Counted from the stretch's first letter, positions 1 to 9,743 are shown. The stretch: 39,495 bases of DNA from an uncultured Bacteroides sp. (GCA_945913015.1 CAMECH010000024.1:1-39495), one strand, 5' to 3'. Translations and numbers: made by a program. The notes: a model not told the origin generated them from the letters alone.

Positions 1-21
1 CAAGTTAATATTTTGTACTAT

Positions 22-64
22 AAGGACATTTTTCTAAAAGAAATTTTAGCGAAGTGTCCTTTTT
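22..64 (+). terminator. Terminator of an upstream gene lying outside the window
   Basis: Stem AAGGACA (22-28) pairs with TGTCCTT (55-61), with an inner perfect hairpin CTAAAA/TTTTAG (34-39 with 44-49), and is followed by a short T run. It probably ends a transcript entering from the left. Confidence 0.6.
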
Positions 65-185
65 GCGTGTAGCAATGAGCCAAGTGCCATGCTTGCATGA
101 ACATTTGGCGAATGCCGCGACAGCGAGCAACTATGCTGCGAGCGTTATGGTCAGCAAAGCAGAAAAAAGCGGGGAGGTGTAGGGT
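65..185. repeat. GC-richer intergenic segment with nested inverted repeats
   Basis: This stretch is visibly richer in G and C than its flanks. It holds inverted repeats such as GCCAAGTG (79-86) with CATTTGGC (103-110), a CATGCTTGCATG near-palindrome inside them, and several GCGAGC copies near 122-143. It resembles a dispersed intergenic element, but no second copy exists in this window. It is followed by a GGGGAGGTG ribosome binding site for the small ORF at 186. Confidence 0.35.
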
Positions 186-332
186 ATGCGAAATCCTATT
201 GAGTTATGTCAGGCAGATTTATCCAAAGATTTATTTTCGACGGTTGCATTTTTCTCATTAGCTGAAGGTGGAGCTATGGGTGAACCGGGCGCAGTGTTGT
301 TCTATTTGGATAATGGAGAACTTTATCATTAA
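186..332 (+). CDS. Short ORF, possibly a truncated remnant of a small conserved protein
   Basis: A 48-residue frame starts at ATG 186, 6-7 nt behind a good GGAGGTG site. The sequence contains AEGGAMGEPG and ends with NGELYH before TAA. The glycine-rich segment resembles a family of small Firmicute proteins in which a LYxFN-like stretch continues beyond this point. In another frame the DNA after the stop could continue for about nine codons (about 329-359) before its own stop, so a frameshift plus truncation is plausible. No function can be assigned. It could equally be a genuine short peptide. Confidence 0.35.
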   Translation: MRNPIELCQADLSKDLFSTVAFFSLAEGGAMGEPGAVLFYLDNGELYH

Positions 333-343
333 TTCGGATTTAG

Positions 344-374
344 TTGATTTTGGCTGATGTTATGTTATTATAAT
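344..374 (+). promoter_or_regulatory. Possible promoter of the first surface-protein gene
   Basis: TTGATT (344-349) and a perfect TATAAT (369-374) are separated by 19 bp, longer than ideal, in an AT-rich stretch. The transcript would carry a leader of roughly 115 nt before the start at 498. Apart from this and the items listed above, nothing else is seen in 1-497. Confidence 0.35.
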
Positions 375-497
375 AATAATTCTAAGTTAAAATCAAATTA
401 TGTAAAATGATGGTATTTTAAGAATTCCGGTTATAATTTCTGCAAAGTGAAGATTTGAACGTAAAAAGGTTTGAAGAAGCGATTAGGAGGGAATATG

Positions 498-3400
498 ATG
501 AGAAAAAATAAAAAGAGATTTCAGGCATTATGGATAGCGGTATTTGTAATCCTTGCATCTGTGATTATGTCTATGCCGGAGGGACGTTATGTGTTTGCGG
601 CAGAAGCAATAGAAGTCGACACAGCAGCTGCATTGATAGAGTGTCTTCAGAAAGAGGATACAGGAAATGGGATTAATATAAAGTTGACTGGCGATATTGC
701 GTTAAGCGATGGAGACTTTTTGAATGGGACGGCAGCTTTCAGTCTGGGAAATCAAGCGACAAAAGTTACCTTGGATTTGAATGGACACTATATTGACGCA
801 GGGAACATTACGAGTAAACTGCCGCTTTTTTATAATGAATTTGGTAATACGTTTACAATTACAGATACAAGCTCTGCCGCGAATGGCCGCTTAATAAGTG
901 CAAATGGTGGCAAATGTATCCAGACAAGATCCGGAACTTTGAATATTGAAGGTGGAAGCTTTAGAAATGCGGCACAGTGTCTGGATGTGTTGAATACGAC
1001 AGTAAATATTTCCGGTGGTTCCTTTGAGACAGATGGCAATGGAACCACGGATGTTGCGCTGATGGTGAGCGGCGATAATAACACGAAGGTAACGATTACG
1101 GGCGGAACATTTACGTCTAAGCATGGAACCATTTGGATAGATGATAATGTATCTAGTTATGCACCTTATGAAAGCTTTCTTAAGATAACAGGTGGTACTT
1201 TTACCGCTAGCGAGGAGGAAAGTTACAGCTATGTCTGTTATGTAGGCGGACAATGTCAGGTAGACATCAGCGGTGGAAACTTTAACCTGGAACCGGCATC
1301 TGGAAATGTCAGAAAGGGAAGCTCCTTGGTGCTGGGGGCAAAAGCGACGGATGATATGGTGAGCATATCCGGGGGAACCTTCCACGGAAGAATCGCAAGA
1401 GGGATAAATGAAGAAACAGAGGCAAATTATGAAGTTTTTTATGGTGATGGATACTCCGGAGGGATTCTTAAAAAGGGCTGTGTGTTGACGGATAACACCT
1501 TTTCTCCGGAAGATCCGGATTGCAATATGTATTTTACTCAGGAAGAGGTTCAGGTGGTTCCGGGAGATTTGATTAAAATGAATACCCGGCGCACTTCCAT
1601 TGAGGAAGGGGCAGATCCATCGGTAGATTGGTATTCGCTGGATCCGATTTCCGTGGGAACAGATGGAACCGTTTATGTAAATACCAACGCGGAGGTTACT
1701 CCGAGTGTGGATACCGGTAAAATAGCAGATGGCAATACTTACACATTTTATCAATGGTATGATACTGATAATAAGACCTATGAGTCAGTAACGGATTATA
1801 TCAAGAATCGACTCGAAACGGGCTCGGGACAGGTAAGCCTGAAGGCGGGCTGGCAGGCAGAGACTGCAACATACAACGGATTATTAAGCGCAGTTAAAAA
1901 TACTTTGGTAGACAACATTCTTGTGACGGATGATATCGAATTAGACAGACCTGTAGTTTGTGATGAAGCTGTTCAATACTTCCGCAGGTTGGATTTGGAC
2001 AGACATACCCTCAGCTACACTTCGGATAACACAGATTCTACTGTAGTCAACATGAAACAGGCACTAAACTTAGACGGAAAATGGTATATCAAAAATGGTT
2101 CAATTCAGAGCAAGAACGCCGGCTGTCTCAGAATCAGTGGAGCAGCTACCATTGATAATCTGAATTGCCTGGCAGAAAATGCCCCTTGTGTGGCATATTT
2201 TGAAGAAAAGTTGTCGTTGTATCCGGAAGAAAAGAGTCAGATTCTCTCAGGAATCTTTAAGACCACAGCAGAAACAGGTCACGCGATATATTATTTGGCA
2301 GATCCTGACAGAGAAGATATTCCAACAGATATAACAGAGATATTGGCCGGTCCCTATATCAGCAGTACCGGTTGCACAAAAGGAACTGTGAGCAAAGATG
2401 ATGTACCGGTGGACATAATATATCTGGAAGCCTACAAGCTGATTGTATCCCAGACGCCGATTACCTACATCGAAAGCGGGGCAGATGTGGATATGGGCAC
2501 ATATGTATATGGCGAGGATATCTCAAAGTCGGAACAGTCCATCAGCAATGAAGATTACATGGGAGACATCACAATTACCGATATTTCCGTGGATAACCCG
2601 GTGCTTAATATAACAGGAGTGGATGGAATGGAATTTCTCGAAGGAGGAAGCGATGCCGGCAAATACATCTATTCCATTGAGGCTGCCGGTGTTCCGGATG
2701 TGGGAAGTTATACGGGAACGGTTAAGGTAAGCTATGAACGGATGGACGGAAGTACCGGGGAGTATACCCGGAAGGTTTCCTTAACGATTAAGCCGAAACA
2801 GCTTACAATAGCCGATACTGCTGTTACCAAGGCAAAAGTCTATGACAAAACAACGACGGCACAGGTACAGGCGGGTACTTTGGCGGGTGTCTTAGATGGA
2901 GATGATGTGTCGGTCACGGCAACAGCAGCCTATGACAGCGCAGATGCAGGAAACAGAAAAATCACCGTAAGCTATACCATTGCCGGGACAGATAAGGGTA
3001 ATTATCTGGCACCTGTTAATGAGGTAATCTTAGATGGTATCATTAACAAAGCCGATGGAGTTGCAAGTGTTTCCATGTCGGATTACCATGTGGGAGAGAC
3101 TGCCCCGGCTGCGACTCTTACATCTGAGACAAACAAAACAACAGATGCCACCTGCTATTACAAGCAGAAAGGAGCATCAGACGATACCTATACCAAATCA
3201 CTGCCAACTAAAGAGGGCAATTATACGATAAAGGCAGTATTTGCGGAAAATCAGAACTATAACGCCGTGAAGGTGCAGGCTGATTTTGCAGTTTCTTACA
3301 TTGACACTCCGAAGACGGCTTACACATTATCCGGCACTATGGGACAAGATGGTTGGTACACATCAGAGGTTGTCATTTATCCTGCGCAGGGATATCTTAT

Positions 3401-4223
3401 ATCAGACTCTGCAGATGGGGGTTTTGCATCCTCATATACGGTAAAAGTTACGGCGGAACCTATCATCTATCTGAAGAATGAAAATGGCGCAGTCACCAGA
3501 CCGATACAGGTGGAAAAGATATTAATCGATACCGGAACGCCACAGATTAAGGATGATACCACCCCAAAAGGCTGGGACGTCATCAGGGATGAAGTGGATA
3601 AAACAAAAGACGGCGGTACAGTAGTTATAGAAATGAAAGGTTCATCTGTTGTTCCGGGTGATGTGCTTGATAAAATCAAAGGAAAAAATGTGACTATTGT
3701 CTTTGATATGGGAGATGGTATCACATGGAGAGTAAACGGTCAGAGCATTACCGGTGTCAGAATCGGATATATTGATTTCTCTGTAAAAATCGGAACAAAT
3801 ACCATTCCGGTAGATGTTATCAGCAATGTAGCAGGCGAGCGTTACAGTAAACAGATAAGTCTTGCTTATGATGGAGAGTTTGGTTTTACCGCAGTACTTT
3901 CAATCAACATGGACACGAAGAATGCAGGTCTTTACGCAAACCTGTTCTACTATAACGAAAAGACCGGAAAACTGGAATTCATCTGTGCAGACAAAATCGC
4001 AGAAGATGGAACCGCTGAACTGACCTTTACTCATGCTTCTGATTATATCATTGTGATAGATAAGACACCTATGGATGGAAGCGGTAATACGGATAATGAG
4101 GATGATGCACCTGATACCGGAGACAGAACACAGGTTGTATGGCTGTTCGTTCTGGTTGTCCTCTCAGTAACGGGCCTGACTTTTGCCGTAAAGAAAGGCA
4201 GAATAAAAGCATTGATAAAATAA
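498..4223 (+). CDS. Large sortase-anchored surface protein with beta-helix-like repeats and a YDG-type domain
   Basis: The start is placed at ATG 498, 7 nt after AGGAGG (485-490); ATG 495 is also possible. The protein has about 1,241 residues. A basic N-terminus and hydrophobic core give a signal peptide ending near VFA-AEA. Residues ~145-295 hold six copies of an I-[STE]-G-G-[STN]-F motif, 21-33 residues apart, typical of right-handed beta-helix coils. Around residue 766 a segment with AKVYDKTTTAQV and GTDKGNYL matches the YDG/MBG-type repeat domains of bacterial adhesins, followed by another Ig-like unit. The C-terminus has PDTGD, a hydrophobic segment and a KKGRIK tail: a sortase sorting signal of the PxTG kind. 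It is likely a wall-anchored adhesin or glycan-binding protein; ligand unknown. No sortase gene is in the window. Confidence 0.85.
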   Translation: MRKNKKRFQALWIAVFVILASVIMSMPEGRYVFAAEAIEVDTAAALIECLQKEDTGNGINIKLTGDIALSDGDFLNGTAAFSLGNQATKVTLDLNGHYIDAGNITSKLPLFYNEFGNTFTITDTSSAANGRLISANGGKCIQTRSGTLNIEGGSFRNAAQCLDVLNTTVNISGGSFETDGNGTTDVALMVSGDNNTKVTITGGTFTSKHGTIWIDDNVSSYAPYESFLKITGGTFTASEEESYSYVCYVGGQCQVDISGGNFNLEPASGNVRKGSSLVLGAKATDDMVSISGGTFHGRIARGINEETEANYEVFYGDGYSGGILKKGCVLTDNTFSPEDPDCNMYFTQEEVQVVPGDLIKMNTRRTSIEEGADPSVDWYSLDPISVGTDGTVYVNTNAEVTPSVDTGKIADGNTYTFYQWYDTDNKTYESVTDYIKNRLETGSGQVSLKAGWQAETATYNGLLSAVKNTLVDNILVTDDIELDRPVVCDEAVQYFRRLDLDRHTLSYTSDNTDSTVVNMKQALNLDGKWYIKNGSIQSKNAGCLRISGAATIDNLNCLAENAPCVAYFEEKLSLYPEEKSQILSGIFKTTAETGHAIYYLADPDREDIPTDITEILAGPYISSTGCTKGTVSKDDVPVDIIYLEAYKLIVSQTPITYIESGADVDMGTYVYGEDISKSEQSISNEDYMGDITITDISVDNPVLNITGVDGMEFLEGGSDAGKYIYSIEAAGVPDVGSYTGTVKVSYERMDGSTGEYTRKVSLTIKPKQLTIADTAVTKAKVYDKTTTAQVQAGTLAGVLDGDDVSVTATAAYDSADAGNRKITVSYTIAGTDKGNYLAPVNEVILDGIINKADGVASVSMSDYHVGETAPAATLTSETNKTTDATCYYKQKGASDDTYTKSLPTKEGNYTIKAVFAENQNYNAVKVQADFAVSYIDTPKTAYTLSGTMGQDGWYTSEVVIYPAQGYLISDSADGGFASSYTVKVTAEPIIYLKNENGAVTRPIQVEKILIDTGTPQIKDDTTPKGWDVIRDEVDKTKDGGTVVIEMKGSSVVPGDVLDKIKGKNVTIVFDMGDGITWRVNGQSITGVRIGYIDFSVKIGTNTIPVDVISNVAGERYSKQISLAYDGEFGFTAVLSINMDTKNAGLYANLFYYNEKTGKLEFICADKIAEDGTAELTFTHASDYIIVIDKTPMDGSGNTDNEDDAPDTGDRTQVVWLFVLVVLSVTGLTFAVKKGRIKALIK

Positions 4224-4276
4224 CTTTAAAAAATATAGAAAAATAATTGGGAAAGGGGCTGTAAAAAAACAGTCTT

Positions 4277-4320
4277 AAGAAAAGGCATCTGTTCATGAAA
4301 GTGGACAGATGCCTTTTCTT
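4277..4320 (+). terminator. Strong terminator after the first surface-protein gene
   Basis: A perfect 16-bp stem, AAGAAAAGGCATCTGT (4277-4292) with its complement at 4305-4320, encloses a 12-nt loop. The A/T-rich base supplies the U-rich 3' side, and A-rich DNA on the left means it could also work on the other strand. Confidence 0.8.
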
Positions 4321-4343
4321 AATGCGCCTTGCGGCGCACGTTT
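4321..4343. repeat. Small GC-rich hairpin after the terminator
   Basis: TGCGCC (4323-4328) and GGCGCA (4333-4338) form a perfect 6-bp stem around TTGC. It is much richer in G and C than the flanks and may be a REP-like element. No other copy is in the window. Confidence 0.3.
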
Positions 4344-4543
4344 CTAATGCAATGTCATTAACTCTAGATAGTTTACTAAAGAGGTTGCTTTTGTAAATGT
4401 ATAATAATTCCAATGATGGGAAGGTAAATATTGTAAGGACACGCCAAAAAGACAGGCATAGAATCCCTGCCACAATCAGATATGAAATATTTGACTATCT
4501 GTATGTATATAAGGCTCTCGTCCGAGGAAGACGATATTGCTGA

Positions 4544-4597
4544 TTGATTTTATATTAGATATATGTCATACTTTATTTGTAACGAACGATTTAAATG
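4544..4597 (+). promoter_or_regulatory. Promoter and candidate operator of the TetR gene
   Basis: TTGATT (4544-4549) and CATACT (4567-4572) are 17 bp apart. Immediately downstream, 4576-4597 is an imperfect dyad beginning ATTT, ending AAAT, with CG-AA-CG at its centre. An operator over the transcription start would fit autorepression by the adjacent TetR protein. The rest of 4344-4543 shows nothing clear. Confidence 0.45.
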
Positions 4598-4611
4598 AAG
4601 GAGGCTGACAG

Positions 4612-5217
4612 GTGGCAAATTATACAGAAGAGCAATGGAATGCTATAAAGGATGAACTTATGGAAAAGTGCTTTAACGGCTTTGCCGAGTTGGGGCTGCA
4701 CGGCACCGGTATTCGTACTTTGGCTAAACATTGCGGATATAATACATCTATGATTTATACATATTTCAAGGATTTGGATGACCTTATCATCCAATCCACC
4801 GAATACTGTATGAGTAAGGTTGAGGATGATTTTATGGCAAAAGCACCCGCAGACGTAGAGGACTTGTGGCGTTTTATAGATGAGATACCATATTGGACGG
4901 CAGAAAAGCACGGAAAGAAATACCGCCTGATGTATCAGGTCTATACCCACCCAAAATACAGAGAATATGGTAAGAGATTTTTTGCGGGTGTAGATAAGCG
5001 TTATACAGAGTATGCAAAAAGTCTGGAGGGCAAGCTGGGGATTCCATGTCAAAAGCTGACGCCGCTGATATTTGTTCTAATCAGAGCCTGCGTGCATTAT
5101 GCACTTTTTGAAGATGAATTTTATTTGAAAGCGCAGATAGAAATGCTGAAGGAAACACTTGAACTCTTTATCATGAAATATAACCCGAAAGTAAGACCGG
5201 ATACTGTTGCGGAATGA
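4612..5217 (+). CDS. TetR/AcrR-family transcriptional regulator
   Basis: The GTG start at 4612 follows GAAGGAGG by 7-8 nt. The 201-residue product has the usual TetR size. Residues ~5-60 form the N-terminal helix-turn-helix: [19 protein letters not shown] followed by [16 protein letters not shown] matches the family pattern in which a Y-x-Y/H-F segment ends the recognition helix. The C-terminal two thirds is a helical ligand-binding region of no recognisable subtype, with many aromatic residues. Only 37 nt separate its stop from the start of the ubiquitin-like surface protein, so the two are probably co-transcribed and the regulator may control that gene as well as itself. The effector is unknown. 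Confidence 0.85.
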   Translation: MANYTEEQWNAIKDELMEKCFNGFAELGLHGTGIRTLAKHCGYNTSMIYTYFKDLDDLIIQSTEYCMSKVEDDFMAKAPADVEDLWRFIDEIPYWTAEKHGKKYRLMYQVYTHPKYREYGKRFFAGVDKRYTEYAKSLEGKLGIPCQKLTPLIFVLIRACVHYALFEDEFYLKAQIEMLKETLELFIMKYNPKVRPDTVAE

Positions 5218-5254
5218 ATTAAATTTTAAAATAATCTCTTTGGAGGCAGATTCA

Positions 5255-8050
5255 ATGAAAAAACGGATTTTAAGTATAGTGCTTGCAGTATGTATGATAT
5301 TTATGCCGATACGGATTACCGCAAACGCTATGTGTATTTATGTGGATTTGAATATCACAGGTGAAACCACATTGACGCTTGAGGCAGAAAGTGGCGATAG
5401 TATTAGAAATGTGAAAGAAAAAATTAAAAACGAAACCGGATATCCTGAGATCTATCAGAGCCTAAAGTATAAAGGAAAAATTCTGGAAGACGGAAGAACA
5501 TTGGCTGATTATAATATTCAGAAATATAGCACCATTGAGCTATCTCTTGTACCAAGTGTGTCTTCCTATGCCACAAAGGCACAGTTGATGAATGCATTCA
5601 CCCCGGATGCAGATGGTAATGCCACAAATATTGGAAATCTTGTATTTGGTAAAAACAGCAGTGGAAATACACAGAAATGGTACATCTTAGGAAAGGATAC
5701 CGGTGTATCGGGGGATAATACCATTATATTTGCCGCAAGCCCGATAGCAACGCATCAGGTATTTGAAGATGAATATGAGAATAATAAGACTGAATCATCC
5801 TTATGGAGTGATTGTGGCTATAATGTCACAGGTATAACAATAGTGTATCCAAACCACTACGGAGCAAGTGACCTCCGAGTGGTGTTGAAGGGTATGGCAG
5901 ATGGTTCAAATGAAACTTACTTCACCACAGCCGAGCAGGGCATGATGAATGCCACCACAGTGACAACGACGGATGCGAAGAATAGTAATGTAACCTATAC
6001 CACCACAGACAAGCTGTATGCACTGGCGGCAGATGGTTATGGTTCTTCATACAAAATCATCAAAGCAGGAACAAGTGACAACACAGTACTTGCTGTGAAT
6101 AAATACTGGAACAGCGGAGACAATTTCTGGCTGCGCATGCCTTTTGCTAGTGATGGAAAACTTGCGCTGTTAGCTGATTCCGGCAATTATGTCAGCGGAG
6201 GACTTGTCAACAACGGGTACGGCGGGAACGCTGTTCAGCCCGCTTCCAATCTGAATCTGTCATCTGTGCTCTTCGCATCTGCTGCGACAGCAGCATCATC
6301 TGATACAGTATCGGGACCGATAACAGACGGTACGGCGATGACCTTAAGATTTGATGGAACAGGTAAGAATATTGGTACAGTAACATATAACACCACAACA
6401 GGTGATATTAGGGTAGCGAAGGGAAGTACATCACAAACAGTGGCGCTTGTAGTGCAGGGCAGTGACGGAAGCAGCGACTGGTATTACAGTAAAAAGATTG
6501 ATGCATCAGAAACGGTAAATGCTTCGGCTATCAGGTCAGCACTTAATTTGTCATCAGATATAAATTTATCATCATGCAAAATCTGGCTGGAAATCACAGA
6601 TACGGATGGATTGATTTATACGGTAGGTGCAACCGAAGAAGTATTAAGTATCACATCCGTAGAAATTACAGGTATTGATACTCCGGTGTCAAATACTGCA
6701 TTAGATACCGAAGCATCATGTGCAACCACAGGAGTAAGCAGTACCACACTACAGATTACATGGACACCGGTTGATTCCACTGCCGGATACAATACAAGCT
6801 ACACCGCAAGCATCACACTTACAGCAGGTACAGACTACGAATTTACGGATTCCACGACAGCTACCGTAAATGGTAATCCTGCAACAGGCGTTACAAAGAA
6901 TGCTGACGGAACACTTACGGTAACATATGCTTTTTCTGCGACAAAGGATAAATTAACAAGTATCACAGCACCTCAGGCAATAACAGTAGCGAACGGAACC
7001 GCTTATAGTGCTATGAATCTGCCTGCAACGGTTGGTATTGTGACAGAAGGTAATACGGTAACCGGTGCACCGGTCACATGGAATACAACCACACCGGCAA
7101 ACGGAAGATATGACCCTGCTGTATTAACCCAGCAGACCGTAACCTTAAATGGTACGGTAGCTTGTCCTGACAGTATTGATGCTAATGGAAGCTCGCTTAC
7201 TACAACCATTACCATCACCATAAGTGCGGCAGACATTGTTGGTGCACCGACAGCAAATCCAACAGCAGGAACCTATACAGAGAATCAGTCGGTATCACTT
7301 ACTTCTTCCACAGAGGGAGCAACGATTTATTATACTACAGATGGAAATGAACCAACACTGGCAGGAGGTGTGCCGGGCGGAACCACGCAAAAGTACACGG
7401 CACCAATTTCAGTGACGGGAACTGAAGGACAGTCTGTACAGACTACGATTAAGGCAATCGCTGTAAAGAACGGTATGCAGGATAGTAGTGTGGAGACATT
7501 TTCCTATACCATTCAGATTCAGGAAGAAGATATTACTCCTGACCCTGACCCGGTAGATTACGATATTTTAGATGGTGCAAACAGCAGTTGGACACAGAAT
7601 TCAGACGGAAGCCTTTCTATCAGAGGAAGCGGAGCGTTTTCTAAGTTCGTGGGAGTTAAGGTTGACGGAAACCTTGTTGATGCAAAGAACTACACCGTAA
7701 AGGAAGGTTCTACCATTGTTACACTGAAAGCAGACTATCTAAATACCCTTTCAGTGGGATCACATACATTTGAAATCCTTTGGACGGATGACTCTGCAGG
7801 CACATCATTTACAATCAATGCAGATATTTCCGACAATGGTAATAACAATCAGAATAATAGCAGCAGTGACAATAACAACAGCACTCCTTATGATGACAAG
7901 ACTGCGAGTGACACAGATAAGGATAATGTACCTGACACAGGAGACGGCACATCGATTGCGTGGCTGTTTGTACTGGTGGGAATCTCAGGAACGGGGCTTA
8001 TTCTTACCTCAAAGAAATGCAGAAGAAATCCGTATACATCAGGGAGATAA
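5255..8050 (+). CDS. Secreted, sortase-anchored protein with an N-terminal ubiquitin-like domain
   Basis: The start is ATG 5255, 8 nt after TGGAGG; the upstream in-frame ATG at 5207 lies inside the TetR gene. The product is 931 aa. Residues 1-25 are a signal peptide (basic start, hydrophobic core, ANA at the end). Residues ~26-100 align with eukaryotic ubiquitin: MCIYVDL matches the first strand and [14 protein letters not shown] matches ubiquitin 50-63 with one change. Residues ~105-330 resemble DUF6273 (FWLRMP and [11 protein letters not shown] motifs). Ig-like repeats follow, then a chitobiase C-terminal-like domain at ~660-755 ([13 protein letters not shown]), another beta domain, an Asn-rich linker and a sorting signal, VPDTGD (~891) plus a hydrophobic segment and a basic tail. 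It should be displayed on the cell surface. There is no C-terminal di-glycine after the ubiquitin fold, so conjugation is not expected. Confidence 0.85.
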   Translation: MKKRILSIVLAVCMIFMPIRITANAMCIYVDLNITGETTLTLEAESGDSIRNVKEKIKNETGYPEIYQSLKYKGKILEDGRTLADYNIQKYSTIELSLVPSVSSYATKAQLMNAFTPDADGNATNIGNLVFGKNSSGNTQKWYILGKDTGVSGDNTIIFAASPIATHQVFEDEYENNKTESSLWSDCGYNVTGITIVYPNHYGASDLRVVLKGMADGSNETYFTTAEQGMMNATTVTTTDAKNSNVTYTTTDKLYALAADGYGSSYKIIKAGTSDNTVLAVNKYWNSGDNFWLRMPFASDGKLALLADSGNYVSGGLVNNGYGGNAVQPASNLNLSSVLFASAATAASSDTVSGPITDGTAMTLRFDGTGKNIGTVTYNTTTGDIRVAKGSTSQTVALVVQGSDGSSDWYYSKKIDASETVNASAIRSALNLSSDINLSSCKIWLEITDTDGLIYTVGATEEVLSITSVEITGIDTPVSNTALDTEASCATTGVSSTTLQITWTPVDSTAGYNTSYTASITLTAGTDYEFTDSTTATVNGNPATGVTKNADGTLTVTYAFSATKDKLTSITAPQAITVANGTAYSAMNLPATVGIVTEGNTVTGAPVTWNTTTPANGRYDPAVLTQQTVTLNGTVACPDSIDANGSSLTTTITITISAADIVGAPTANPTAGTYTENQSVSLTSSTEGATIYYTTDGNEPTLAGGVPGGTTQKYTAPISVTGTEGQSVQTTIKAIAVKNGMQDSSVETFSYTIQIQEEDITPDPDPVDYDILDGANSSWTQNSDGSLSIRGSGAFSKFVGVKVDGNLVDAKNYTVKEGSTIVTLKADYLNTLSVGSHTFEILWTDDSAGTSFTINADISDNGNNNQNNSSSDNNNSTPYDDKTASDTDKDNVPDTGDGTSIAWLFVLVGISGTGLILTSKKCRRNPYTSGR

Positions 8051-8196
8051 CTGAAAAATGAAAAGATAATTTTCAATTATTCTGCCGGAATGCATTCCTT
8101 CCACATTTAAATACTGAACAGGCGCCACTTTTTTTAACAAAAACCATGCAGAAATGTTTGATTTTATTGGTAGAAATACTTTCGCATTAATGCTAC

Positions 8197-8202
8197 TATA
8201 AT
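8197..8202 (+). promoter_or_regulatory. Probable -10 element of the acyltransferase/XRE operon
   Basis: A perfect TATAAT lies 31 nt before the ATG at 8233, with an AAAGGTGG ribosome binding site between. No good -35 is seen at the right distance, so an activator may be needed. Confidence 0.4.
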
Positions 8203-8232
8203 GTTAAAAATAATAGCAAAGGTGGTACAAAT

Positions 8233-9300
8233 ATGAGAAAAACATACATTGACAACATCAGATGGATAACTGTAGTCATTGTTGTAATCTACCATGTGAT
8301 TTATATGTTCAATGGCGTGATAACCAGCGGCGTAATAGGGCCATTCACGGAGGTTCAGTACCAGGATGCCTTTCAGTATTTCGTTTATCCGTGGTTTATG
8401 CTGCTTTTGTTTGTGATTTCCGGCATGAGCGCAAGATTTTATCTTAATGGGCATTCAGACAGGGAATTTCTGAAAAGCAGGACAATTAAGCTTCTGGTTC
8501 CGTCTACCATAGGTCTGTTTGTATTTTGGTGGATTCTGGGTTATTACAACATGGCGATTGTCGGCGCGTTTGAAAATATGTCAGCCGTACCGGGGCCGAT
8601 TCTTTTTTTAATAATGGCGGTCAGCGGAACCGGTACTTTGTGGTACATCCAGCTTCTCTGGGTATTTTCCATGCTCCTTCTTATAATCCGGAAAGTAGAG
8701 AAAGACAGGCTCTATGGGCTGTGTGAAAAGGCGAATCTTCATGTGCTTCTCTGCCTTACCCCTGTGATTTGGGGAGCCTCCCGGATTTTAAACACGCCGG
8801 TGATTGTTGTGTACCGTTTCGGCATATACGGCGTGGGATTTTTCCTTGGGTACTTTATCTTTTCACACGATGCAGTTATAGAAAGGCTGGAAAAATGGTG
8901 GTTTCCCCTTTTGATGTCGGCTCTGGGGCTTGGTATCAGCTTTGTACTGGTATTTTGGGGCGAACCATATGCGGAGCATCAGGTGTTGGACACCCTCCTG
9001 TGCAACGCCTACGCTTGGATTGCCACACTGGCGGTTCTCTCGGTTATGAAAAAGTGGGGCAATTTTGAAAATCCGCTCTCACGGTTTATGGGAAAGAAAG
9101 CCTGGGGCCTCTATCTGTTCCACTACCTGCCGCTCGCTGCCTGTGCGTGGTATTTACACCTCTATACATCGTTGCCGCCTCTGGCTATGTATCTGTTGGT
9201 AGGCGCAGCTGCCTTTGCCGGAGCGCTTATACTATATGAGATTATTCGCCGCATCCCGGTTTTGAGATGGTGCGTCTGCGGCATTGGAGGTAGAAAATAA
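8233..9300 (+). CDS. Integral membrane acyltransferase family 3 protein
   Basis: The 355-residue product starts with the characteristic RKTYIDNIRWITVVIVVIYH segment of acyltransferase 3-type (OatA/NolL-like) membrane proteins: an early charged DxxR motif, then a membrane helix containing a histidine. About ten hydrophobic helices follow, with an FVISGMSARF segment after the second and LYLFHYLPL near the end, also typical. Such proteins O-acylate cell-surface sugars or peptidoglycan; the substrate here cannot be read from sequence. The stop codon overlaps the next start (TAATG), so the two are translationally coupled. Confidence 0.8.
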   Translation: MRKTYIDNIRWITVVIVVIYHVIYMFNGVITSGVIGPFTEVQYQDAFQYFVYPWFMLLLFVISGMSARFYLNGHSDREFLKSRTIKLLVPSTIGLFVFWWILGYYNMAIVGAFENMSAVPGPILFLIMAVSGTGTLWYIQLLWVFSMLLLIIRKVEKDRLYGLCEKANLHVLLCLTPVIWGASRILNTPVIVVYRFGIYGVGFFLGYFIFSHDAVIERLEKWWFPLLMSALGLGISFVLVFWGEPYAEHQVLDTLLCNAYAWIATLAVLSVMKKWGNFENPLSRFMGKKAWGLYLFHYLPLAACAWYLHLYTSLPPLAMYLLVGAAAFAGALILYEIIRRIPVLRWCVCGIGGRK

Positions 9301-9719
9301 TGTTTGCTGATAATTTGATTGAGTTGAGAAAATATCATGCGCTGTCCCAAGAGGAACTGGCTGAGAAAATCGGTGTTTCCAGACAGACCCTCTCCAAATA
9401 TGAGACGGGCGAATCTCTGCCGGATATTGAAAAATGCAAGGCGTTGGCTGATGTCTTCGGCGTTACGGTGGATGATTTGATTTGTTATGAAAAATCAGCC
9501 GGAATGGGACTTGGGATACCGCCCAGAGGCAAACACATCTTTGGAATGGTCAAGGTTGGTGAAAAAGGGCAAATCGTGATTCCTGCCAAGGCAAGAAATA
9601 TCTTCCATATCAAGCCGGGAGATAACCTTGTTATTTTAGGGGATGAATCCCAGGGGATTGCTTTGTTAAAAGAGGAAAATCTGCTGAAATTACTCCATAT
9701 TGCCGGGAGCGAAAAATGA
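9300..9719 (+). CDS. XRE-type helix-turn-helix regulator fused to an AbrB/MazE-like domain
   Basis: ATG 9300 overlaps the preceding stop codon. The 139-residue protein has a Cro/C1-type HTH at ~5-60: LRKYHALSQEELAEKIGVSR, then QTLSKYETGESLPDIEK. Residues ~80-125 hold a swapped-hairpin AbrB-type domain, MVKVGEKGQIVIPAKARNIF then KPGDNLVIL, itself usually a DNA-binding fold. Two DNA-binding modules on one chain are found in small Firmicute regulators. Coupling to the acyltransferase suggests that it controls that operon. Confidence 0.85.
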   Translation: MFADNLIELRKYHALSQEELAEKIGVSRQTLSKYETGESLPDIEKCKALADVFGVTVDDLICYEKSAGMGLGIPPRGKHIFGMVKVGEKGQIVIPAKARNIFHIKPGDNLVILGDESQGIALLKEENLLKLLHIAGSEK

Positions 9720-9743
9720 AGGTTGAAATATACCTTCTTTTTT
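9718..9743 (+). terminator. Terminator of the acyltransferase/XRE operon
   Basis: GAAGGT (9718-9723) pairs with ACCTTC (9732-9737) around an 8-nt loop and is followed by six T. The stem overlaps the stop codon of the XRE gene. Confidence 0.65.

Noticed and set aside
891-1754. 287-codon open frame on the minus strand
   Set aside because: It lies wholly inside the surface-protein gene, has no ribosome binding site or domain, and its composition (many Ile, Cys, Arg) is that of an antisense shadow of repeat-rich coding DNA.
5330-5554. The ubiquitin-like domain as a functional conjugated modifier with a local E1/E2 system
   Set aside because: The chain continues for over 800 residues with no Gly-Gly cleavage point at the end of the fold, and no E1-, E2- or deubiquitinase-like gene is in the window; display or mimicry is the more economical reading.
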